Source of the DNA: RGIG9060 sp045645985
Lineage (GTDB): Bacteria > Spirochaetota > Spirochaetia > Treponematales > Treponemataceae
Direction of reading: 5' to 3'
Assembly (NCBI GenBank): GCA_045645985.1
Contig: JAZRJV010000055.1
Coordinates: 1 to 64,000, forward strand
Length of the DNA stretch: 64,000 nt
Numbering within the stretch: position 1 is the stretch's first letter; every line of letters begins with the position of its first letter. Made by a program: the position numbers and the translations under genes. This document shows positions 34,370-42,488 of the stretch, piece by piece. The notes under the pieces were generated by a model, which ran no database searches, had not been told where the DNA came from, and saw nothing but the letters and a program-made list of their open reading frames with translations.

Positions 34370-35383
34370 TTATTGACCACAGATACAACTACAAAATTGC
34401 TTTGAACCGTTCATAAAATCTTTCCAGTTCATTGCTTTTTTTGCTTGCCACTGTAAATTTTTTAGCACTAAAATTCCATTTCCAGTTTGAACTAAAATTC
34501 CACAAGATTTGTCTACGCCTAAAACTGTTCCCGGAATTTTTCCAGAAATTGAAGAAAGTTTTTGCACAGAACAATCTGCAACTGTGATATTTGTAGTTTC
34601 AAATTTTTCCATATCAAAAACTGAACAAGAATGAATTTTTAAGATATTTTCGCCAACCTTTGTGAATGCTCCAGGCCAAGGATAAAAAGCGCGAATTTTT
34701 GCGTCAATTTCATTTGCTGATTTTGACCAATCGATTTTGCCATCTTCCTTTTCTAACATTCTGCAATAAGTTGCTTGGTTTTCATCTTGTGGAACAGGTT
34801 TTTCAGCTTTGTTTTCAATTTGATTTAGAACTTCTAAAAATAACCTTCCACCTTGAGAACTTGCTTTGTTCAAAATTGTTTCAGAATTATCATCATCTTG
34901 GATAACAAGTTCTTTTTGCAAAAGAATATCACCAGCATCCATTTGTTGAACAAGGCGCTGAATTGTAATTCCTGTAATTTTATCTTGATTTAAGATTGCA
35001 GCTGGAACTGGCGCACATCCCCGATATTTTGGCAAAAGTGAAGGATGAAGATTTATCGCTCCCATTGGGAAAAGTTCCAAAAATTTTGGCCCAAAAATCT
35101 TTCCGTAGGCAAAGCAAACTAAGATATCAGGATTTAAACTAGAAATTTTTTCTCTAACTGAAGCGTCTAGTTTTTCTGGAGTGAGAATTTCTACATTTCT
35201 TCCTTGAGCTTGAAAATCCCGCGCAACCATTTCAACTGGAGTTGGAACTAAATCTCCCTTTCTTCCTTTCATACTTGGAGGATTTGTAAGAACTGCCACA
35301 ATTTGATGAGTTTTATCTTCAAAAAGTTCTTTTAGAGGAAGGGCTGCAATTTCGGGGCTTCCGCAATAAACAATTTTTAGCAC
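34370..35383 (-). CDS. fmt: Methionyl-tRNA formyltransferase
   Basis: The 337-residue enzyme formylates initiator Met-tRNA. The N-terminal Rossmann domain contains the folate-binding core NLHPSLLPKYRGCAPVPAAI and the catalytic Asp region IQRLVQQMDAGDIL. The C-terminal OB-fold domain binds tRNA. The start is a GTG, with the AAGGA ribosome-binding site formed by the last codons of def. It follows def by three bases, the standard pairing for initiator formylation and deformylation. Confidence 0.95.
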   Translation of the reverse strand: MLKIVYCGSPEIAALPLKELFEDKTHQIVAVLTNPPSMKGRKGDLVPTPVEMVARDFQAQGRNVEILTPEKLDASVREKISSLNPDILVCFAYGKIFGPKFLELFPMGAINLHPSLLPKYRGCAPVPAAILNQDKITGITIQRLVQQMDAGDILLQKELVIQDDDNSETILNKASSQGGRLFLEVLNQIENKAEKPVPQDENQATYCRMLEKEDGKIDWSKSANEIDAKIRAFYPWPGAFTKVGENILKIHSCSVFDMEKFETTNITVADCSVQKLSSISGKIPGTVLGVDKSCGILVQTGNGILVLKNLQWQAKKAMNWKDFMNGSKQFCSCICGQ

Positions 35384-35386
35384 GAT

Positions 35387-35935
35387 TTATCCTTGTTTAG
35401 CAGCAATTTTTGCAGCTTTCTTTGCTTTTAATCTTTCTTTTTCCGCTTTACGAGCTTGTCTTCGGTTAAAAGTTTCGATTATTCTTTGTTTTGTTTCTTC
35501 GTCGCCTCTATCGATATACAAAAATCCGTCTAAGTGGTCGTTTTCATGCTGAATGATACGAGCCAAAAAGCCATCTGCTTCTAAAGTGAAAGGTTTTCCG
35601 TTTTCGTTTAATGCTTGAACAGTAACTTTTGCAGGACGAATGATTTTTTCGTAGGCTTTAGGAATTGAAAGACAGCCTTCTTCGTATTCGCAAGTTTCTG
35701 CAGAGGTTGCAATAATTTGCGGATTGATAAAAACCCGTCGAACTCCGTCATCAGCTTGTAAAACAAAAAGTCGCAAAAGTTTTCCAACTTGTGGTGCGGC
35801 TAGTCCAACGCCTTCAGCTGCATCCATAGTTTCAAACATTTCGCTTATTAAGGTGCGTATTTCATCATTTACTTCTTTTACAGGTTCAGACACTTGTCTA
35901 AGAAGATCGTTATCTAATTTAATTATTTCTAGCAT
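35387..35935 (-). CDS. def: Peptide deformylase
   Basis: The 182-residue metalloenzyme removes the formyl group from nascent proteins. All three motifs are present: GVGLAAPQVG (about 43), EEGCLSIP (about 91) with the metal Cys, and QHENDHLDG (about 133) with the HExxH-type ligands. The C-terminal KAEKERLKAKKAAKIAAKQG is a basic helical extension that could contact the ribosome. A TTGAAA, 17-base spacer, TAAATT promoter ends six bases before the ATG, so def appears leaderless. Confidence 0.95.
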   Translation of the reverse strand: MLEIIKLDNDLLRQVSEPVKEVNDEIRTLISEMFETMDAAEGVGLAAPQVGKLLRLFVLQADDGVRRVFINPQIIATSAETCEYEEGCLSIPKAYEKIIRPAKVTVQALNENGKPFTLEADGFLARIIQHENDHLDGFLYIDRGDEETKQRIIETFNRRQARKAEKERLKAKKAAKIAAKQG

Positions 35936-35941
35936 AGGTAA

Positions 35942-35970
35942 AATTTAACATACCTAGAGTTTAGTTTCAA
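35942..35970 (-). promoter_or_regulatory. def-fmt promoter, leaderless geometry
   Basis: Minus-strand TTGAAA (35965-35970), a 17-base spacer and TAAATT (35942-35947) are followed by six bases and the def ATG at 35935. No Shine-Dalgarno sequence is visible. Confidence 0.65.
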
Positions 35971-36050
35971 GACATAGCATTTATATAAGAAAATACTTTT
36001 TAGAAATTTTCTCCAAAAAGACTTAAGGTTTGTTTTTATAAAATATTTAG

Positions 36051-36124
36051 CACACAAAATTGAAAATGCACTTTTCTGCTTGACGCAAGCTAGTCGCAAA
36101 AAAGCACATTTTCAATTTTGTGTG
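36051..36124. repeat. Long inverted repeat in a 399-base intergenic region
   Basis: An 18-base arm (36051-36068) is perfectly complementary to 36107-36124, and a second hairpin GCTTG-ACG-CAAGC (36078-36090) is nested in the loop. The rest of the 35936-36334 gap holds the def promoter on its left and the TIR-gene terminator on its right. No convincing gene is present. Confidence 0.75.
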
Positions 36125-36233
36125 TAAGTATGTGTAAAAGATAATTCTTCAGTCTTTTTGTACTATTTTGAAAAAAGTGGGTTTCTTATGGCAAGTTGTG
36201 TGGAAATAAGTCTAGGTGTGTTAAAAAAGAATC

Positions 36234-36269
36234 GAAAAAAAAGCAGATGCCGAAGACGACATCTGCTTT
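36234..36269 (-). terminator. Terminator of the TIR-like gene
   Basis: AAGCAGATG (36241-36249) pairs with CATCTGCTT (36260-36268), and on the minus strand it is followed by a T tract. It lies about 65 bases beyond the stop codon of the leftward gene. Confidence 0.75.
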
Positions 36270-36334
36270 GTAAATTGATTTTGAGTTTTGTTATTTACTT
36301 AAAGTTATATTTTTTATAAAGATTTTCTCTTGTA

Positions 36335-37210
36335 TCACAAAAAATACAAAAAAATAATTAATACTATTATAAATAAATATACAATTTCAAAAAGGCGAGG
36401 AATGATTTTTTCCGTTTCTGTGAAAGATATATATTTTTTCTTGTTTAATCTATCGGATAAAGCTGCCCATTCAGCATCAAATAAAGAAAGTGGAAGTTTT
36501 TTTTCTATATTGGAAATTATTTTCATTTTTGAACTATTTAAATTGCCGTAACAAGATAAAATTTTAGACCAAGAAACTGAGATAATCATACCTATTAGAC
36601 AAAAAAGAAAACATATGATTAATTCTGCTTCTTTTCCGAAATCAAAAGTACAAAAAACGCCCATGATGGCAATCAAAGCTGAACTTATTGAAATATAAAA
36701 ACTGTTTACATTTTGTCTTCTATTAACTAAATCTTCAGAAGTTTGTAAAAATAATTTATATTGTTCAAGTAATATTTCATGATTTAATTCATTAGATGGA
36801 AAATTAAATAGTCCATAATCTCCCGTATTGTAACTTTTTATTATGTTAATTAATTCATTCCTTGTTACAATGTTACCATAATTCTGTTCTTCATTAGTAA
36901 AAGGTTCTTTTATAAATAAAGCTTTATGTAGTTTATTTTCGGAATTTAATTTCAAAATATAAATTGGTTTTTTTAATTTTATAGATTCTTTTATTTCCCA
37001 AGCAATGTAAGGACTTTTATGTGAATTTTCACCAATAACAAAAACTACCATTTGTGATTTCTTAATTTTCTTATGGGCTTCGATTTTCCAGAAACAAGAA
37101 CTATTTTTTAGAATTAATGTATTTATTGAATACTCTTCTCTTTTTAGAGAATCTGTAATTTTCTCTGCTTCTGAAAAATCGGAACTAGAATGGATTACAA
37201 AAATATTCAT
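36335..37210 (-). CDS. TIR-like domain fused to a membrane domain (RipA-like)
   Basis: The 291-residue protein begins with a TIR/Thoeris-type Rossmann domain (about 1-110): IFVIHSSSDFSEAEKI, then SQMVVFVIGENSHKSPYIAWE, with a Glu in the WEI motif where TIR NADases keep their catalytic Glu, then KKPIYILKLN. The second part (about 150-291) has a VNRRQNVNSFYISISSALIA helix and four hydrophobic segments, resembling the RipA/SLATT-like membrane domains linked to bacterial immunity. I infer a membrane-anchored nucleotide-signalling or NAD-cleaving effector. It stands alone with its own GAGGAG site and terminator. The family match is from memory. Confidence 0.65.
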   Translation of the reverse strand: MNIFVIHSSSDFSEAEKITDSLKREEYSINTLILKNSSCFWKIEAHKKIKKSQMVVFVIGENSHKSPYIAWEIKESIKLKKPIYILKLNSENKLHKALFIKEPFTNEEQNYGNIVTRNELINIIKSYNTGDYGLFNFPSNELNHEILLEQYKLFLQTSEDLVNRRQNVNSFYISISSALIAIMGVFCTFDFGKEAELIICFLFCLIGMIISVSWSKILSCYGNLNSSKMKIISNIEKKLPLSLFDAEWAALSDRLNKKKYISFTETEKIIPRLFEIVYLFIIVLIIFLYFL

Positions 37211-37406
37211 TATTAAACTCCTCTAGAATACAATAACACTAAATAAAGATACATTCAATAAATTATTTTAGTTATCATTTATTAAGTTTTATTTGTATGT
37301 TAGTAGTATATTTAATTATGTTAAAAATAAAAATTTCTATTTCATGTTATTTTTTCAAAAATCCTTAGTAGTAGACAAAAATCGATAAAAATAGTATCAA
37401 TAATAT

Positions 37407-37973
37407 ATGCAAAATACAAATAAAAGTAACGAAATTTATTCACAGTATATCGCTAAAGATCTTCTTGATGCTCTTGCAGTTTTTTTAGGTTCCTCAGAAA
37501 ATGATGAAGTTGTAAAAAACGCAATGGTAATTGCTAAGGAATTTGGTGGTTCAAAAGATATTACTCTATTGATTTCAGGAAATGAAGATGAAAAATCTGA
37601 AACTGAATCAAAGTTGCTCATGCATTTTCATAATAACTTAAAACTTCTTGTTCAAAAAACTTGGGTTGAAAAAAGTGACGAAACAATAAAAGAACAACTT
37701 CTTTTAAAATTAGATTCAATTTGTGAAAGTTTATCCAAAAAAGATTATACTCAAGCATATATTCCTGTTTTGCAAACTTTGAATGAAGCAGTTTTATTGA
37801 TGTTTGGTTCTGTTGCAAAAAGCGATGATTTTGCTGAATATGCATTAAGAATTGATCCGGGTTTTGGTACTTTCTGGTGGTTCTTACACAGTTTACCAAA
37901 AGAACAAACTTGGTCTACAGAAAAAATTCGAGTTGCATTAGTTTTAGGAATGTACTTTTTAGCAAATTATTAA
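37407..37973 (+). CDS. Conserved hypothetical protein
   Basis: A 188-residue, mostly helical, acidic protein without signal peptide, membrane segment or known motif. The end (DPGFGTFWWFLHSLPKEQTW, then VALVLGMYFLANY) is hydrophobic and aromatic and looks conserved. It ends 21 bases before proA on the same strand and is likely cotranscribed with the proline genes, but I cannot propose a function. The 196-base gap between it and the TIR gene is very A+T-rich and shows no clear promoter. Confidence 0.65.
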   Translation: MQNTNKSNEIYSQYIAKDLLDALAVFLGSSENDEVVKNAMVIAKEFGGSKDITLLISGNEDEKSETESKLLMHFHNNLKLLVQKTWVEKSDETIKEQLLLKLDSICESLSKKDYTQAYIPVLQTLNEAVLLMFGSVAKSDDFAEYALRIDPGFGTFWWFLHSLPKEQTWSTEKIRVALVLGMYFLANY

Positions 37974-37994
37974 TTTTATTTACAGAGGCACAAT

Positions 37995-39278
37995 ATGGAG
38001 TTATCCCAAGTATTTGTTAGTTTAAGGGAGGGAGCAAAGCGACTTTCACAGCTAACTGCAAGTCAAAAAAACTTAGGATTGCTTGCAGCTGCCTCTTCAA
38101 TAGACAAAAATCGAAAATCAATTCTTGAAGCAAACGCTATCGATGTTGAACTTTCTCGCCAAAAAGGTGTTCCAGAAAGTTTAGTTGATAGACTTTCCCT
38201 TGATGATAAACGCATCGACGGAATTATCGAAAGTATAAAAATCGTTGCACAATCAGAAGATCCAATCGGTTCAGAAATTGCAGGTTGGAAAACTCCAGAA
38301 GGTTTAACAATTAGACAAGTTAGAGTTCCTCTTGGAGTTGCCGCAATTATTTATGAATCTCGTCCCAATGTTACAGCTGATGCTTTTGCTCTTGCTTACA
38401 AAAGCGGAAATTCAATTTTACTTAGAGGTAGTTCTTCAGCTTTAAATTCAAATCGTGCTATTGTAAAAGCAATTAAAGAAGGCTTAGAAAATGCTTTTGA
38501 TAAAAATAATGTAAATCAAGGTGTTCCAGAAGGAATTGCACTTGCAGATTCTGGGGAGCGAAGTGAAGTTGATGCAATTTTAACTGCAAAGGGTTTTATA
38601 GATGTAGTTCTTCCTAGAGGTGGCGCAAATCTTATCAAGATGGTTGTGGAAAAAGCAACAGTTCCAGTAATTGAAACAGGTAGTGGAGTTTGCCATACTT
38701 TTATTGATGAAACTGCTGATATTCAAAAGGCTGTTTTAATTGCAGAAAATGCAAAACTTCAACGACCTGGCGTTTGTAACGCAATGGAAACACTTTTGGT
38801 TCACAAAAATATTGCTTCAAGTTTCTTGCCAGAACTTGTAAAAAAATTTGATAATCGTGCAGAACTTCGCTGTTGTGCAGAATCTTACGAAATCATCAAT
38901 GCTTTGAATTTAATGAAAGACGATAAATTAAAACTTGCAACAGAAGAAGATTTTGGTTTTGAATTTTTGGATAATATTTTAGCAATCAAAGTTGTAGAAA
39001 ACATCGAACAAGCAATTTTGCATATCAATTCTCATAATACAAAACATTCAGAAGCAATTATTACACAAAATATCAGTAATGCAAAAAAATTCCAGTCAGA
39101 AATTGATGCTTCTAGTGTTTATGTAAATGCTTCAACTCGTTTTACAGATGGTGGAGTTTTTGGTTTTGGCGCAGAACTTGGAATTAGTACCCAAAAATTT
39201 CATGTGCGTGGTCCCATGGGTTTAACAGCGCTTACAACAACAAAATATCTTATTGATGGAGACGGACACACTCGTTAA
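37995..39278 (+). CDS. proA: Glutamate-5-semialdehyde dehydrogenase
   Basis: The 427-residue enzyme catalyses step two of proline synthesis. Family landmarks are PLGVAAIIYESRPNVTADAF, LLRGSSSALNSN, the GSGVCHTFIDE segment and the catalytic Cys in KLQRPGVCNAMETLLVH (about residue 260). An AGAGG ribosome-binding site precedes the ATG. It is followed by proB and proC, so the whole pathway from glutamate to proline is encoded in one operon. Confidence 0.96.
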   Translation: MELSQVFVSLREGAKRLSQLTASQKNLGLLAAASSIDKNRKSILEANAIDVELSRQKGVPESLVDRLSLDDKRIDGIIESIKIVAQSEDPIGSEIAGWKTPEGLTIRQVRVPLGVAAIIYESRPNVTADAFALAYKSGNSILLRGSSSALNSNRAIVKAIKEGLENAFDKNNVNQGVPEGIALADSGERSEVDAILTAKGFIDVVLPRGGANLIKMVVEKATVPVIETGSGVCHTFIDETADIQKAVLIAENAKLQRPGVCNAMETLLVHKNIASSFLPELVKKFDNRAELRCCAESYEIINALNLMKDDKLKLATEEDFGFEFLDNILAIKVVENIEQAILHINSHNTKHSEAIITQNISNAKKFQSEIDASSVYVNASTRFTDGGVFGFGAELGISTQKFHVRGPMGLTALTTTKYLIDGDGHTR

Positions 39279-39296
39279 TTGAGGTTCAAAATAAAT

Positions 39297-40097
39297 ATGG
39301 AAAATTCAATAAAAGAAGTTTTTGAAAAAGCTAGAAAAATCGTTATCAAAATTGGTTCTAATACTCTTGCAAATCAAGATGGAAAAATCAACTTAGATTT
39401 TATGAATCAGTTGGCTAGTCAATGTGCAACTTTAATAGAAGCCGGAAAGCAAATCGTTCTTGTTTCTTCCGGGGCACAAGTTGCAGGAGTTTCTACTATT
39501 GATAGATGGGCAAGAAAAAAAGATATTCATTATCGTCAAGCGCTTTGTGCTATCGGCCAAGTTGAATTGATGGACCATTGGAGAAAAGCTTTTGCTCAAT
39601 ACGGTTATCACATTGGACAACTTTTGCTTACAAAAGAAGACTTTTTAGACCCTCATCGAACTTTAAATATGCGAAACACTTTATTCACTTTGGTTGATGA
39701 AGGTGTTGTTCCTATTATCAACGAAAATGACTCAGTTACTTTTGATGAAATTAGTATTGGTGATAACGATAACTTAAGTGCTTTAACAGCAATTTTGTGG
39801 AGTGCGGATTTACTTGTACTTTTTAGTGATATTGATGGAGTTTATACAGATAATCCAAAATCTAATCCAGATGCTAAACTTGTAGAATTAGTTGATGATG
39901 TAGAAAAACTAAAAGCAAATATCACTATTGGTGCTACTAATTCTTTTGGTACTGGCGGAATTGCAACAAAACTTGAAGCGGCTGTTCGTGCAACAGAGTA
40001 CGGAATCCCAATGATTTTAGCAAATGGTTCTCATTCTCAGGTTTTGCAAAAACTTTCTGACGGAAGTGAAAAAGCAACTTTGTTTTTAGGAAAGTAA
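39297..40097 (+). CDS. proB: Glutamate 5-kinase (short form without PUA domain)
   Basis: About 266 residues from the ATG at 39297, which has a GAGG site. A TTG-started frame begins 18 bases earlier. The amino-acid-kinase fold shows IVIKIGSNTL, VLVSSGAQVAG, PIINENDSV, LSALTAILWSADLLVLFSDI, and GTGGIATKLEAA. It phosphorylates glutamate. The C-terminal PUA domain of E. coli ProB (367 residues) is missing, as in several other bacteria, so the chain ends soon after the catalytic domain. Proline feedback inhibition may differ in this form. Confidence 0.95.
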   Translation: MENSIKEVFEKARKIVIKIGSNTLANQDGKINLDFMNQLASQCATLIEAGKQIVLVSSGAQVAGVSTIDRWARKKDIHYRQALCAIGQVELMDHWRKAFAQYGYHIGQLLLTKEDFLDPHRTLNMRNTLFTLVDEGVVPIINENDSVTFDEISIGDNDNLSALTAILWSADLLVLFSDIDGVYTDNPKSNPDAKLVELVDDVEKLKANITIGATNSFGTGGIATKLEAAVRATEYGIPMILANGSHSQVLQKLSDGSEKATLFLGK

Positions 40098-40122
40098 ATT
40101 TAGTTTTATAAGGTTGAAAAAA

Positions 40123-40980
40123 ATGAGCAAAGAAATAAAAATCGGTTGTATCGGTTGTGGAATGATGGGCGGTGCTTTAATTAAAGCAATCGCAAAAAAA
40201 GTTGGTGGCGAAAAAATTTTGCTTTCAGACGGTGATGTAGAAAAAGCAAAATCTCTTGCTTTGGAACTTGGTGCAAACTTTGTAACATCAAATGCTCAAA
40301 TTATCGAAAATTGTAGCCATATTATTTTGGCTGTAAAACCTGCATTTTTTTCTTCAGTTTTAGAACAAATAAAAGATTCTTATAACGATAGACTATCTTC
40401 AAATGAAAAAAATCTTCCTGTAATTATTTCAATTATGGCTGGGTTAAGCATTGAAAAAATTGAGCAAATGTCTATTCAAGCAGGAATTTCTGGTGGTTTA
40501 CAAAATATCCTTCGACTTATGCCAAATCTTCCTGCAACTGTAAACGAAGGAATGATTGCTCTTTGCACAAAAGAAAATGTTTCATCAGAAATTAGTAAAG
40601 AAGTGGAATTTGTAAAAGAAATTCTTTCTTGTGCTGGAAAAGTTGAACAAGTTTCTGAAAAATTGATGGATGTGGTTACTGCTGTAAGTGGTTCTGGTCC
40701 TGCTTATGGATTTATGTTTATCGAAGCCTTAGCAGATGCCGCAGTTCTTTTGGGAATGCCACGAAGTCAAGCCTATATTTATGCCGCCCAAACTTTGAAA
40801 GGAGCTGCACAAATGGTTTTAGAAACTTCAGAACATCCTGCAAAATTAAAGGATGCTGTTTGCTCTCCTGGTGGAACAACAATTCAAGCTGTAAAATCTT
40901 TAGAAGAAAAAGGTTTTAGAAGTGCTGTAATTTCTGCTGTAGAAAGTGCCTACAATAAATCCGTTGATTTAGGAAAATAG
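40123..40980 (+). CDS. proC: Pyrroline-5-carboxylate reductase
   Basis: About 285 residues from the ATG at 40123. A TTG-started frame begins nine bases earlier. The Rossmann nucleotide site is IGCIGCGMMGGALIKAI, and the proline-binding C-terminal region includes VSGSGPAYGFMFIEALADAA, CSPGGTTIQAV and FRSAVISAVESAYNKS. It completes proline synthesis with NAD(P)H. It follows proB by 25 bases. Confidence 0.96.
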   Translation: MSKEIKIGCIGCGMMGGALIKAIAKKVGGEKILLSDGDVEKAKSLALELGANFVTSNAQIIENCSHIILAVKPAFFSSVLEQIKDSYNDRLSSNEKNLPVIISIMAGLSIEKIEQMSIQAGISGGLQNILRLMPNLPATVNEGMIALCTKENVSSEISKEVEFVKEILSCAGKVEQVSEKLMDVVTAVSGSGPAYGFMFIEALADAAVLLGMPRSQAYIYAAQTLKGAAQMVLETSEHPAKLKDAVCSPGGTTIQAVKSLEEKGFRSAVISAVESAYNKSVDLGK

Positions 40981-41108
40981 TTGCGTTATAATATAGTTAT
41001 TATAAGTTAAAATTGTTAAAAAAATTAAAAATAGTTTTCCGATACTTAGATAAGTGGAAGTAGTAAAAATAGATGTTTTTAACTACTTCAATGGAGAGAG
41101 CTTATTTT

Positions 41109-42422
41109 ATGAAGAAAACAAATTTTTTTTTAATTATTGCTAGTAGCATTTTGCTTTTAGCAGGATTTATTTTATTCTTCTTCAATTTTTACTCATTTTC
41201 TTTTTTCTCCGTGTTTATTAGTGGTATAATTATTCTTATCTCGTATATCAAGTCTATTATTTCTGTTAGAACTGTTACTGTCTCTGAACAAAAAATTGTT
41301 AGTGGCGATTTAACTACAAATCTTTTAGCTAAAGATGAAAAAACTGCTACAAGAGAAGTTTTGCAATCTACAGTAAGTAACTTTGAAAATATTGTTTCGT
41401 TGCAAAAATATGCATCAAAAGGTTTTAAATCGATTTCAGATGAGATGATTTTGAACATTGAAAATAGCCAAAATTCTTTAGATGAAATAAGACAAGATTC
41501 TAATTTAATTTTGGATAGTTTAAAAGATATTGATAATTCGATAAGCAGAACTAATATGCTTTCTGTTGGAATTAGTGGAGATATCGAAATGTTAGATGCT
41601 CAAATTTCAACTCAAGTTATGATGATAGAAAATTCTTCAGAAGCGCTAAACGAAATGACAACTGCAATTTCTCAACTAGACAGACTTTCTGTAGAAACCA
41701 ATCAAAGCGCAGCACTTTTACTTTCTCTTTCCAACGAAGGAAAAGATGCTGTTGATAGTTCTGCAACTCAAATTGAAGAAATTGAACGCCAAGCAAACAA
41801 AATTGAAGAAATGGTTTTTACAATAAATAAAATTTCTAAACAAACAAGAATCCTTGCTATGAATGCAGAAATTGAAGCCGCGCATGCAGGTGAAGTTGGA
41901 AAAGGTTTTGCAGTTGTAGCCGATGAAGTTAGAAAACTTGCAGAGGATTCGGATATTAGTTCTAGAGAAATTAGGCATTTTGTAAAAGATATTATAGAAC
42001 TGATAAAAAGTGCCAGTGAAGCAAGTTCTAAAACAATAGAAGCTTTTAGTCAAATTGATAAAAATATCAACGGTGTTTGTGTTGGTGTTGAAGAAATTAC
42101 AAAAGCTTTAAATTTAACAAGCCAAAAAAGTAATGGCTTATTGCAAAATATACAACTTGTAAGAGAAATTTCTGATATTATCGGTACAAGTTCTCAAGAT
42201 ATTTTTCAGAATGCATCCCAGATTACAAATCATATGAATGAAATTCGGGAAAAAAATAATGAGATTGCAGAAGATGCAAATATAAATATACGCAATCTTG
42301 ATGTTTTACAAGGTTTGTTTGAAACAACAGAATCAAAACTAAGTTCTATATCTGAAATTTCTAGTAGTTTAAGCAAAGGTTGTTCCGAATATATCACTTT
42401 TGAACATCCTGAATTTGAATAA
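41109..42422 (+). CDS. Methyl-accepting chemotaxis protein without periplasmic domain
   Basis: The protein of about 437 residues begins with two adjacent membrane segments (about 6-28 and 33-52) and no periplasmic sensor between them. A HAMP-like or linker region follows, then a long coiled-coil signalling domain with the tip sequence AGEVGKGFAVVADEVRKLAE (about residues 257-276). It probably senses a cytoplasmic or membrane signal and passes it to CheA-CheW. I chose the ATG at 41109 because of the GGAGAG site and the good signal anchor. Genes for flagella or chemotaxis are not adjacent. Confidence 0.9.
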   Translation: MKKTNFFLIIASSILLLAGFILFFFNFYSFSFFSVFISGIIILISYIKSIISVRTVTVSEQKIVSGDLTTNLLAKDEKTATREVLQSTVSNFENIVSLQKYASKGFKSISDEMILNIENSQNSLDEIRQDSNLILDSLKDIDNSISRTNMLSVGISGDIEMLDAQISTQVMMIENSSEALNEMTTAISQLDRLSVETNQSAALLLSLSNEGKDAVDSSATQIEEIERQANKIEEMVFTINKISKQTRILAMNAEIEAAHAGEVGKGFAVVADEVRKLAEDSDISSREIRHFVKDIIELIKSASEASSKTIEAFSQIDKNINGVCVGVEEITKALNLTSQKSNGLLQNIQLVREISDIIGTSSQDIFQNASQITNHMNEIREKNNEIAEDANINIRNLDVLQGLFETTESKLSSISEISSSLSKGCSEYITFEHPEFE

Positions 42423-42452
42423 TTAAATAATTTACAAAATTATCGCTAATTA

Positions 42453-42481
42453 TTGCATTTATCCGTCAGTCTTAGTATACT
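42453..42481 (+). promoter_or_regulatory. mnmG promoter, leaderless geometry
   Basis: TTGCAT (42453-42458), a 17-base spacer and TATACT (42476-42481) are followed by seven bases and the ATG at 42489. No Shine-Dalgarno sequence is visible. Confidence 0.65.
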
Positions 42482-42488
42482 CAATTTT

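Noticed and set aside
36188..36319. 43-codon ORF in the large intergenic gap
   Set aside because: No ribosome-binding site, and it runs through the terminator of the TIR-like gene; composition is low-complexity basic.
41718..42053. Antisense ORF of 111 codons opposite the chemotaxis protein
   Set aside because: It is a shadow of the coiled-coil coding sequence with an implausible Phe/Cys/Asn-rich product.
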